A stretch of 64,000 nt of DNA from Cordia subcordata. Lineage: Eukaryota > Streptophyta > Magnoliopsida > Boraginales > Cordiaceae. This document shows, one piece after another, positions 37,596 to 49,300 of the stretch (within the stretch, counting starts at the first letter, position 1; each line of letters begins with the position of its first letter). Below the pieces are notes generated by a model. It did not search any database, was not told the DNA's origin, and saw only the letters and a program-made list of their open reading frames with translations. Both the position numbers and the translations under genes were made by a program. The stretch is from contig JAPTOF010000003.1 of NCBI GenBank assembly GCA_028554755.1, positions 31,514,001 through 31,578,000 on the forward strand. The letters are read 5' to 3'.

Positions 37596-37859
37596 GAGGA
37601 AAGCGAAAGAGAGTACCTGGTTTAAGTTACGAGAAAGGGATCGGAAGCAGGAGGAGGAAACATCTATTCGTATGCATATATATGATATTTGTGTGTATGT
37701 ATTGGGTTTGTGATCAAGAATTATGTATGCAGTTAGATTGATTAGTTGAAACGAAAAAAGAGAAAAAGAAGAAGAAGAGGAATGTGGAAATTTTGATAAA
37801 TTTTCGAAGATGAAGGGAGTTAAGGAACAGGAAGGAGACAAGTAGACAACGCTGAGAAG

Positions 37860-40398
37860 GAGGCGGATCCTAACTGAAAAAACTGACCATGCATATTTTT
37901 GTTTTTTCTATTGTTTATTTAAAGTTTCTATTGTTTCTTTTATTTTTCATTTTTCAGTCTAGTAATTTTGAATCATTAACTTAACACTTTTTTAAAAAAA
38001 AAAAAATCATTTCGAGCTGGGGGAGGATATGACCAATCTTTTCCTTTAGGGGGAAAAAGATCTAGTTGAGGTTATGTTTACTTCAGGAATCGAAACTCTT
38101 GATTTTGGAATTGAAAAGATGAAGTCAAAGGATGTTTTTTGAATAATATACTAGTATTCTGAAATTCAATTTCTCGATACGAGATGCATTTGAAGTTCAA
38201 AATAATTAGCTAAACCCAAAATGTTAGAAGCTCTGCATTGTTCACCTTAAATAATCAGTAATAACTCCTGTAACAGTAATAACTCCTGTAAGAGTTCTTG
38301 TGAGCACCTATAGGATGTGATCGGGGCAATGTTTACAAAAATTTTACTCCGCATAGCAGTTTCTCTCTCTTTCGTTCTTTTTTCGAAAAGAAAAAAAAAA
38401 TTTATTACATTACGAAAGTTGCTGAGTGAGCTTTAAAAGTCAGCATCTTTGTTAGTGTTGCTTTTACATATTTACGTCTCTTATGAGGACAAACTTCCAC
38501 CTGAAAAACTTTCGGCCTTCCGTCAAGGATATCAAATCTCGTATCAAAATGTAATTCAACCCAAGAGAGAAGTGCATATTCTAAATCCAATTAACCATAC
38601 TTAAAACATGTACTATCAAATTAACTTCAGTATTAGTTCAAGCCGAAACATAAACAAATGCAACAAAAAGGCACGCCCAAATTTACATCAAAGTCAAGAA
38701 ACAAGGCACTTTCTGGTGTTCTTTTTTAGCTTGCTTCAAGAGGAATCTAATTAACAATGAATGGTCAGAGACCAAAATGCCAATGGATTCCCCTATTAAT
38801 TGGCCATATTTCAAAGAGCATTTATTATACTTTCTCAAGCAAGGCAAAATTTCACCTTCCATTTCACTGCTCTTTCAAATTTCCGGTGCAGATTCAGCTG
38901 CTCTGCTAGATGGTAGATACACACGGGCATGAAAGAGTTCATGGCAGACAAGCTTCGAACTATACGCTCTAGGTGCTCATTCAACCAGTTTCCCCTCCTC
39001 AAAACACCACCCTGCTGATCACCTCAATTTCTGATAATAACTATCACGTAGCCTTTGATATTTCCCAGAGCACATGCATAAATAACAACACTTTGAAAAG
39101 CTAAAACAAATATGCTAAACGAAGATATGCATAAGACACAACTTTAAAGTCAGAAGAACAGATTCAAATTTGTTCTCAAGCAACAGCATCTGTCTTTTTC
39201 AAAAGTCATAAAGGACACAAGTTCATAAAATAGGCTGCTATATATACCGCTAGCACCACTTCTACGGAAACGTTTTTACTGAATAAAAGCCTCAAGGATC
39301 CCTTGTTTTTTCTGATAATTGACCAAAAGTAACTTAATTAAGGTTACCAACTGTAAACTAACTTCATTGCTGCACGATCACACGCGATTCTCCTCAGTAC
39401 TGATAGCATACTTCAAGATATCAGATTTGACACCTGCAACATAACCACTTCAGTCAGAAACGCGTATTCTAAAATGTTGTACAGTGGGTAAGATCCAGAA
39501 TGTGCAAAAACAAAGCAAATGCTACGTTTTCCATTTGGAGAAGATCCAATGATTCAAACCAAAAGCTATTGTTTGGTTTTTAGGAGAAAACGAGAATAAA
39601 GATTCAGCTCAAGTGCAAATGCCTGCAGTGCAGCCACAAAGTCAGAGTGCAATGCAACAGGTGACAGGTACATCTGAAAGCTGCTAGGTTTCTGGAAACC
39701 CAGACGGTCCAAGTTACAGTAAGAACTTAAGAAATGTTTTCCTCCATGTGGAAGGTTGTTCTTCGTTGAAAACAGTTGTTGGATTGCATAAGGATACAGT
39801 TCTTCCCTAAGCCCTTTCAGTAAACTGTAGTTTATACTAACAGAAGTCGATCTTGAACAGAAAAGCAAGAGAATAAAAGAGTGGCTTTAGGATGAAATGG
39901 CAACAAGCTCCCACAAATTGATTCACAATTTTGGGGATAAAGATCTCTTACCAAAGACATAAGATAAATAAAAGGTCTCCTCTAATGGCTTAAAACTTTT
40001 AGATGAGCTATTTCTTGATTATGGTAAAAAAGAGCAGACAAGTTAGCTTCAGAGTATGAATAAGCACCAAAAGAGGATCATCACAGTTCAAGCAAAGAAG
40101 ACCATCTTTTGAACTGATAAAATTGTCAAGCATAAGAATTGCAAAATACTTTAATAAGGAAAACTAAAACCAGCATGGAAAAAAATGAAGTTGTAGCTTG
40201 ATGGGCCACCTAAATTTTACTAGTCATCAGAGCAAACAAACTAGAAATGGGGGCCCAACCAGGCAGACCTAGCTCAGAAGTATGCTCTCCCAACATTTAC
40301 ATTTCAGACCAGTAAACAGGAGAGGTATCTGACACAAAAAATAGCCGAGTGCATTTGATAACCTAAATTTGGAATGTAAACATTACCACTGACAAGAA
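37860..40398. other. Spacer between B' and KTF1 genes, with exon-like segments
   Basis: The KTF1 3' UTR should lie at about 40000-40398. Two minus-strand segments further down look spliced. One follows TTGCAG at 39439 and reads VKSDILKYAISTEENRV then TGA. The other, at about 39011-38837 after a CAG acceptor, reads RRGNWLNEHLERIVRSLSAM, then PVCIYHLAEQLNLHRKF, and stops. They could be 3' UTR exons of KTF1 or remnants of a separate gene. No start or domain supports a full gene. The rest is anonymous. Confidence 0.35.
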
Positions 40399-43300
40399 TT
40401 ACCACCCTCCATCATTTGCCTTGCCCCATGAATTAGCAGGTCTTTCAGCAGATTCATTTCCCTGTTTTGTTTCGCTTCCATCTGGACCACTGGCTTTACT
40501 CCAAGTTCCACCCGTGCTTCCACTCATTGATGTACTTCCCTGGTTCCAGCCCCCTGTAGCATCAGAAGTTTTCCAACAGTTCTCTTGCCTACTCCAACCA
40601 GTTTGTGCAGTACCTCCAGAAGGTGCTTCAGCTTTGGCAGCTTCATTAAGCTGTTTTGACTGACTCCCATCTGTACCACTTGCTTTATTCCAATTTCCAG
40701 CAGCGCTTCCACTCCAAGATGTGGATCCCTGGTCCCAACCAGGCTTTTTATCATTCCAGCCCCCTGTAGCATCTGAAGTTTTCCAGCTGTTTTCTTGCCT
40801 ACTCCATCCACCTTGTGCACTTCCTCCACCGTTCATGTCCCCCTTTAACTGGTTTCCACCTGAACTCCAACTCTTCCACTGCCCACTGTCACCACCTCCT
40901 TGGCTCCAACTGCCTTTGTACTCATTGTTTCCGCCTCCATCAGCATTGTTGCCAGATTTATACCAGCTCGGGGCCTTATCCTCACCAGAATCATCCCTTC
41001 TGTTCCAGTCACCATATTGGTCACCCCTCCCACGATCTCTACCGCCAAAACCACCTCTATCGGAGCGACCTCTACCACGAAAGCCTCCTCTATCTGATCG
41101 ACCTCTACCTCCAAAACCTCCCCGCTCAGATCGATCCCTACCTCCAAAGCCTCCTCTCTCCAATCCATCCCTACCACCAAACCCACCTTGATCTGAACCA
41201 TCTCTACCTCCAAAACCACTTCTGCCTGATTCTCCTCTACCTCCACGACCACCCCTCCAGTTCCCACCTCTGCCCCTACCACGATATGAATTGCCAGTTT
41301 GCTCTTGGCTTCCACCAAAATCACTTCCTCCTCTCCAATTACTTTTACTACTCCAGGCTGAATTCTGATTTCCGCCATCACTATCTATGCTACTGTTCTG
41401 CCAATTACTTTGACCCCATCCACTTGATGAGCCTCCCTCCGAAGTCTTTTTAACATTCCAACCACCACCAGGATCCTGCTTCTTCTGATCTTTCATGTTT
41501 CCAAGAGACTTCTGGTTCCAAGCAGATGAATTATCCTCTGAAGCTTTCTGAGAATCCCAGGATGACCCAGATTGATTATTCCAAGAGCCCCTATCCTTTG
41601 TGTTCCAGGAAGAACTTCCACCCTGTTTATTCCAACTGTCATTTTGATTAGCCTTTTCTTTGGACTGCCCATCTGCACTAACCTCTGCTTGCTGAACCCA
41701 TTTTGATCCTGCAGCCGGTCTGCTCCAAGAAGATCCACCCTCTTGCTTGCCCCAAGCCTTGTCATTTGCATTGGCTTGCTGACCCCAGGATGAACCTCCA
41801 GATGGTTTACTCCAAGAAGATCCATGTTCCTGCTTTCCCCAATTGTCATTCTGATCTCTTGTATCTTTTGACCCATCAGTAATTGCAACAGCTGGTTGAC
41901 CCCAGGATGATCCTCCCCCACCTTGTTTATTATTCCAAGAAGAACCAGCACCCTGTTTCCCCTGAGAAGAATCAGCCCCCTTGTTCCATGAAGATCCAGA
42001 CTCCTGATTTCCCCATTTGTCATTCTGGACTCTTGTACCTCTCGACTCTTCAGCAATCCCACCAGTGGGCTGACCCCAGGATGATCCTCCACCTTGTTTA
42101 CTATTCCATGAATAGCCACCCTCCCGTTGGCTCCAAGAAGATCCTTCTTCCTGCTTGGTCCAATTTTCACTTTGTCTGTCTCCGCCTTTTACCGCATTGC
42201 CTTGTTGACCCCAAGATGAGCCTCCAGCCGGTTTCCTCCAAGAGGATCCCCCATCTTTATTGTTCCAAGAAGAACCACTAGCCTGTTTGCTCCAGGCAGA
42301 TCCACTATCCTGTTTGCCCCAATTGTCATTTCGAGCTATTATGTCCTTTGACTCCTCATTTGCATCAGCTTGCTGACTCCAGGATGATCCTCCAGCTGGC
42401 TTACTCCAAGAAGATCCACCATCCTGTTTACCCCAAGAGGACCCCTCTGGTCTACTCCAGGAAGATCCACCATCCTCCTTGCTCCCTGAAAAGCCATTCT
42501 GTTTGCCCCAACTTTTGTTTCGATCTGTTCTACCTTTTGACTCTTCAGCTGTATCATCAGCTTGCTGACCCCAGGATGATCCTCCAGCTGGTTTATTCCA
42601 AGAAGGTCCATTGTCTTTATTTCTCCAAGAGGATGGACCGCCTGGTCTGCTCCAAGAGGATCCACCAACCCCATCCTGATTAGCTTTTTTTGTGTTCCAA
42701 TTTTCAGCTCGAGCATCAGAGGTATCTGCAGTTATCTTCCAGCCACCGGTTTCTATGCTAGAACCACCTTCATTGCTCGACTGATGCGTTGCTCTGCCAC
42801 CCCAAGAGTCTATTTGATTTTCTTTAGCAGCAACTCTATCTTGGGACTCCAAAGTTTTGCTCCAACTAGATCCACTATTAACCCATCCTGCTGCAGCTTC
42901 TGCATCATTTTTCTTGCTAGACCAACTTTCAGTTTGATTTTGATCTATTCCAGTGGGTTTTTTCCATTCACTTGCCTCTGGTTGACTTGCATTACCCCAT
43001 CTCCCTGTTTGTTTCTCTGATGCAGGTTCAGAACCACCCCAAGCCGTCTTGTTCCAGCTAGAATCATCTTTCTTGCTCGAATTCTCTCTGTCTTGGCCCC
43101 ACAAATTTCCCTGGCCAGTGCTTTCTTGACGAGACTCCACTCCTTTGCCCCAGCTGTCAGAAGTACCAGTATCAACAACAGAAGTTGAAGCAGCTTTGTT
43201 CCAACTGTTTTCATGTTTTCCCCACCCATCAATTTGTCCAGTACCAGCAGGAGTTTGTTCACCAACTGCTGCTGCACCCCATGCTGGGTTCTGACTGGAA

Positions 43301-46300
43301 GCAGGTTTAGTCTCCCAAGCAGAATCTCCTACAGTTCCAAATGATCATGTAAAAAAGTCACAGCTCTAGTAAAATATGAACTCTTAAAAAACTGGAAAAG
43401 AATATGGAAGTCCTATAAATAATGAATGATAGATACCATGAGGTAGCTTTGGTGGTCTCAAGGCAAAGGCTTGTCAGCCATATTTTCTATTGGCTTAGTT
43501 CATAAATGCTGGTTTGTGATAGCAAGTAGTCATTTGGTATAAAACAGATTTTATCCTTCTAATGATTTCTACATATGTTTTCCCACATTGTGTTTTTACA
43601 AGAATTTTAACACCAGAGAAATATGAAAAAGGAAAGAATGCTAGCCACTGGTATCAAATCACAGCTCAGTTTGTCAATGCATTAGTATGCTTAACCAGAT
43701 GCAAGAATTTTGTAACATGGACAAGACATAGGCCTCCTAATAAAAAAAGATTGTGAAACTTAATACAAGGATAACAGTTTGTCATGAGACCATCTAATAA
43801 TCAACAATACACTTGAAAACAATCAAAAGAAAAATAAAGTTGAAGAATAAAAAAAATATAAGTTTGAAAGGACAAAGAAAAGAAGAGCAAACTGTTGCTT
43901 GTGGTTTCAGAATTGAAGAATGGATAAGGCCTATATTATATTTGCCAAGAGTCTGCCTTGAGCATTCAGCATGAATGACCAAGACCTGTCCTGTTAAAAA
44001 GTCTATAAGATATCTATATAACCATGTGCATGCTTCATACAAAACATAACCCACTCAGACCTGACAGTTACTCCAGGAACTCAGGGAAATAGAAGACTGA
44101 TATGCACATGTATTGCTGATACCCTTTATAGTTTTTGATCTCAGCAATCATAATATTGCAAGTCCTCCAAGACTGGGAGAGTTCATATAGATGTGGATAC
44201 AGGCATTAAAAGCTTAGAGCAGGAAATTTTCTCCCATTACCCAAAAAATGTCTCAATGTTTAATTATCACCCCAAATTTCAGAGACACAGTAGATCCACA
44301 TACCTTTTTCAGCATCACCACCAACAGCATTAACAGGAATCACTGCTCCAGAATCTGGCTGCTGCTGTAGAAAGTCAGGAAGTTACAACAATGTGGCAGA
44401 GGTAGAAAGATAGCCAACAAAATGGTACAGAAAGTGAACTAGAAACAAATTTGAACTAACCGACTGGCTTGAGGCAGGGAAAGCAGGCCAAGAATTCCTG
44501 ATAGATCACATTGAAAATAGAATGTCAAGCAGCATTTGTTAAAAAGTGAATAAACAATGAGTTTTACAAGGAATACAACAGTCATGCGTGTATGAAGGGG
44601 CAGCAATCAATAATCAAACACAAGTTAATCCTGCAAGAGTAACATCATATAATACAATAACATCCAAGTCTAACAATAGCAAGTTACAGGCCATTTTTCA
44701 TTCTACATTCCTTGGGAAAATTGTGAATTTTGATCTTTCTGGATCACTGACAACTTATGTGGAAGCCATCAGGATTAGAGTACTGAAGAAAAAAAGAGCC
44801 ATTTACTTAATGAAAAACTGTAATCAGAAATCTGGAGAAAGAAATAACATTACTACCCGTGACTCCAAAGCATCATGCCATCTTCCTCGTAAAGAATATA
44901 GTAATACGTGTATTATGAAGACAAATGACAGACTGCGCCAGAACTTATTCCATTGACCTGTATCTCAAGCCAGAATTTTCAAAATTGGCAGAAAATAGAT
45001 ATCCTTTTTTCTGGGTGGGCAAATCTTAAGAATGACTATTCTAGCAACAAGTTTCTTGCAGTGCTTAAAAAACCAGTTAGTTTACCACAAATACGCTTAA
45101 AACCGAAAGATAGGAGCATGCTCTCATGCACAGTTCAAAATCCAGATGCTCCAGAGATCATAATTATTTATACAACAAAATTTAACACAATTGCATCTTT
45201 AATTAGTCTGTCAACCCAAAGTGCCAGAATTTGGGCATGCTAATTAGATTTTCCATGTATGATTGTGAGCTGAAACTTTCAAAATAGAGACCTTCAGTAT
45301 ATGTAATGCACTCCAGACAATGGAAAATTTTAATTCAGTGCATAGACAATAGAGAAGGCGGAAGATAAGAAGTTCCACTATCTACATAGGTCATGAATTC
45401 TACCCTTCCGTGGACAATCCTCCCATATTCCAGCTTCTGCTCCCTGCTGACAATCCCACTCCACCTATCCAATCTACAAATAGGAAAGAAAATTATTGAG
45501 AGAAAACAAAGAAGAGATAATAAATAGGAAACCAGGTCAGGTCCGCACAAGATTAAAAAAATATTTCTACTTGCAGGACCATGAATCTAGTTACTTTCCC
45601 TCCTGGCCCCACTCCCTGCCTGATAAAGGATTAGGTATAGACTGAGGGACATTCTGCCTTCAGATAAGGATTTTTCAGCAAGTAGTTATGTCTAAGGATG
45701 GATTGGCTCTTTTTAAAAACGCTTTTCCAATAAGTTTGAAAAAAAATGCTGTTTTGAGAAGGGGAAATCTTTTGCTTATGCTGACCAAAAAAATGTTTTG
45801 CTTGGGGGAAAAGCTGAATTTAAGCTTTCTTCATTGTTTCAGCTTTCTTTCAAAGTCAAACCAAATATTTGTTGCAAAAAAGATGTGCTGTTTTCAGGGG
45901 GGAAGAGAAACCAGATACTTGTTACAAAAAAGATGTGCCGTTTTCAGGGGAAGAGCTTTTCATGAGAAAAGCAAATCCAAAATGGACCCTAAATTTATGG
46001 AGAGTTAGGAAATGGAAACAAAGTAAGGAAAACAAAACAACTCACTCATGGAATTGGTGCAATATGCAATTATATTGACACTTCATTTTCAACTGAGAAT
46101 ATATAACTACATTTCAAATATATTATAGTCTCAGCAGATCTGCAAGGTTACAATCAAAACCTTCTTTTCTAGCCATTATGGCTCTCAAAGTTTAAATATA
46201 GATCACAAGAGGAGAAAAAAGTGACAAGGAAAAGGCACATGAAAGGAAAATTAAGTGCTGCATATACCAAACAAATAATAATTTACTCATCATGTCAGAA

Positions 46301-49300
46301 CAATATACTCATACTAGCACAAGTTCAAATATCTTCCTACCTGTGGAACTATCCGTTGTGCCAAGAAGATCAAATGGTTTCAGAGATTCATGATCCTCCC
46401 TAGAGAAAGTACATACAGAAATCCAATAAAACTAGGAGACCTACAAAAACTACGAATAGAAAATGGAAATATAAATTGAAACATTTTAAAGCCTAAATGT
46501 TATACCCAAGAGAAGTGGCTGAACTCTTTCCACGAACCTCAGAGAGATGCTCGCACTTTACTGTATATAGGAAGACAAAAGGTATGTTAAGAGGTTCAAA
46601 CTCAAAATTGTAAAGAAACAAATACAACCATCTGACCTGTAAGAATCTTTTGCTGGGAATCAAGCTTTACTGTGACCTCAGAACGACGAACAGCTAACAC
46701 ACGACAGAGGTACCCCTTCAGAGGACCAACTCGAATTCTCAATGACTGACCCACAGAGAACATTCCATTCTTATCCTCCCGGTTGACTGCACCATAATAA
46801 CCATTAGACCGTATAGAGGACTTTAAAGGGTTAGTTGACAGAAGGCATTAACAGGAAATGAGGGTCCAAGAACATACAGCTGTTGTTTTCCCTCCCTTGC
46901 CAAGATTTCTTAGGGGAGAGCGGGGATTTGGGGGATGATGAGAAGTCCCCGAACCCCGAGGGCCCTGGTTCAATATCCTGGACCAAACATAAATATACAG
47001 CAAATATGTGAGGCAAGAACCATACTCAGAGATGATAGCATGCAGTCAAAAGTCATCTTCAACAGTTCCAGACCTTCTCATGAGATTCATCGCAAGGAGA
47101 AATCACTTTCTCACATTTTTGAGCTTTGATGCATAGATAACCGTTATTTTCCGGTTTGCTCTCATCATACAAGAAAATAGTGCCTCTGTAAATTTGCTTG
47201 ACAGTACCTTCTCTATCCTGTGAATTTGACAGGCATAAAAGCCAGATGTGGATAAGAAGATGTCTTAAACAAGGATTGACCAAGTAATCATGGAAAAGAT
47301 GAGCATTAAACCTTTAATGGACCATCCAAGACCCTGACTGTATCATTAATTGATATGGTCTTCATGTGGTGATCCAGGGCGGTGAAAAGTTTCTTATCAA
47401 AGGATGCATTCTTCAAGTCTCGTAAATGTATCGTCACAACTAGTGGCGCTTCAGTGCCTTCCTTCATGATCTGAAATAAAGGAATCATAGATCAATTTGC
47501 ACTGGCAGAAGAATAAATTTTTAAAAAAAAGGATGTATACCTTGAAACAATCATCTTTTTCCGTGCCAATAATAACTCCAAAATCCTTTCTACTGCAAGG
47601 TCACAGATATTCATGCTGATGACTATCAGTAAAATATTTAGAAAACAACCCAATATTTGCTCAAAGCTAGCAAATACACTTACCCGAAAAATACTAGGTC
47701 ATGCACTTCAAAATTATTTTCTATGATAGAGCTTGAAGAACCTTCTCCTTTCCCCACCCTTTTGTCACTCGTTATAATGCGCTTTTGTTTTTTCTTTCTG
47801 TCACCATATAGATCTGAAAGCCACTCCAGATCATTAGATTCATCATTATTTGAGGGCTCAAACTTGAGAAGCTCATCTTCGGTGGGTGTTACACCCCAAA
47901 GGCTCAATGAGTCTAAGGAAACTTTTTTATACAAGTAACCATCTTTCAGCATCATCCCATCAAGTATCTCAAATGTTTTGTTCGTATCACGGTCTCGTCG
48001 CGATTGAATGAGAGGCCGGAACTCTCTACAGAAGAAGCAAAAGAAAATTAATATCACATACCACACCACGACAAACAAACAATCACAAAGGAGAGCAGAT
48101 AGATTACTCAAGTTCACTGGCACTTATCAGTCTCGGTGCTGGTATTGCCATTTTCTTGCCGGTAACTCCTCCTCCCTGTAAGCATACAGCATATGGCATT
48201 AAAATTCAACTACATACTTCCTATACTTCCTACCATTGCACACTAACATTAGAAGGAAGATGCCGTTATTCTCCTTTATTTATGTATATAAATGGTCCAA
48301 AGGAACTTCAGGAATTTGCAGAAAACAAAACCTACAAGAGACCACGGTTTAGATTATGAATGTAATGTTTGCTAAACATTAAAATATCAGCAACAGACAA
48401 CAACATGAAAGGACAAAACCTGGGTAATACAAATTGGTATAACTCAAAGATTTGTTACACAATACAAAGTCAGGGACAAACAACCATATGAAAGTACTAC
48501 GCCTGGGTAATTCAATTTGATATAACTGCACAAAAAGGAAGGCAATCTCAAAAAATCAATGTCTTCAAATATGCTTGCTAATCAGAGAAACATCTTTGAA
48601 AAATTGACTAGTATGCGCACACAAAGACAAAAGCATATATGTGATAATAGATTATCTTACAAATTTCTCAGCCAGCGCCCGTAAATCAATTCTTGGAATC
48701 AGCTTCACTGTAACTTTCTTCCGAACTTCATTTACCGTCACAACCTAGAGGAACATTAGAAGTGAATGCAAAACAGAATGTTGATTCATCCAGAATATAA
48801 TCAACTGAAAGACAGAAGGAGAAAGAGAGAGTATAAGCACAATGAGAAACAATCTCTAATTGGCTATCCAGCATAGAAGAAAAGTTATACCTCCGCTAGA
48901 TCCCCCTTGTACTTCCCATTCTTCACACGGGCCCACATGCCCTTACTTATGTTATTGCTTTTGCTTCGGACAGAAAGAACATGAGAGATTTCATTCTTTG
49001 GCACAGGCATCACTCTACTTGAATATATACTAGTAAGCCCCTTGCATGCCTGTACCACAAATACTCAGAGGCCCAGTTAACAACATCATCAGACACGGAA
49101 CTGCATTTCCTCATAAACCCGTCCACAACTTTGAAAGAAATTTTCCTACAAAGAATGCATTATTTAACCCTAAAAAGCTTTGCTATACCTCATAAACATC
49201 GGATTGCTTGTCTGCTTCAATATAAATGAATCCCTTAAGATGATCAGGTGTAAATGCAGAAATTATCTGCAGTTTAGTACCCAGTAACTGCAAGTCCACA

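Noticed and set aside
39566..39868. 100-codon minus-strand frame below KTF1
   Set aside because: It begins with TTG rather than ATG, a stop lies just upstream, and composition and context do not support a gene.
40421..43277. Many long alternative frames on both strands opposite and within the KTF1 last exon (for example 40721-41191, 40815-41453, 41493-42170)
   Set aside because: They are shadows of the repeat-rich, stop-poor KTF1 coding sequence. Their composition mirrors the repeat in shifted frames and they have no domains.
44588..46078. Several plus-strand frames of 60-122 codons inside KTF1 introns
   Set aside because: They fall in introns and a MITE on the opposite strand of an active gene and show no coding features.
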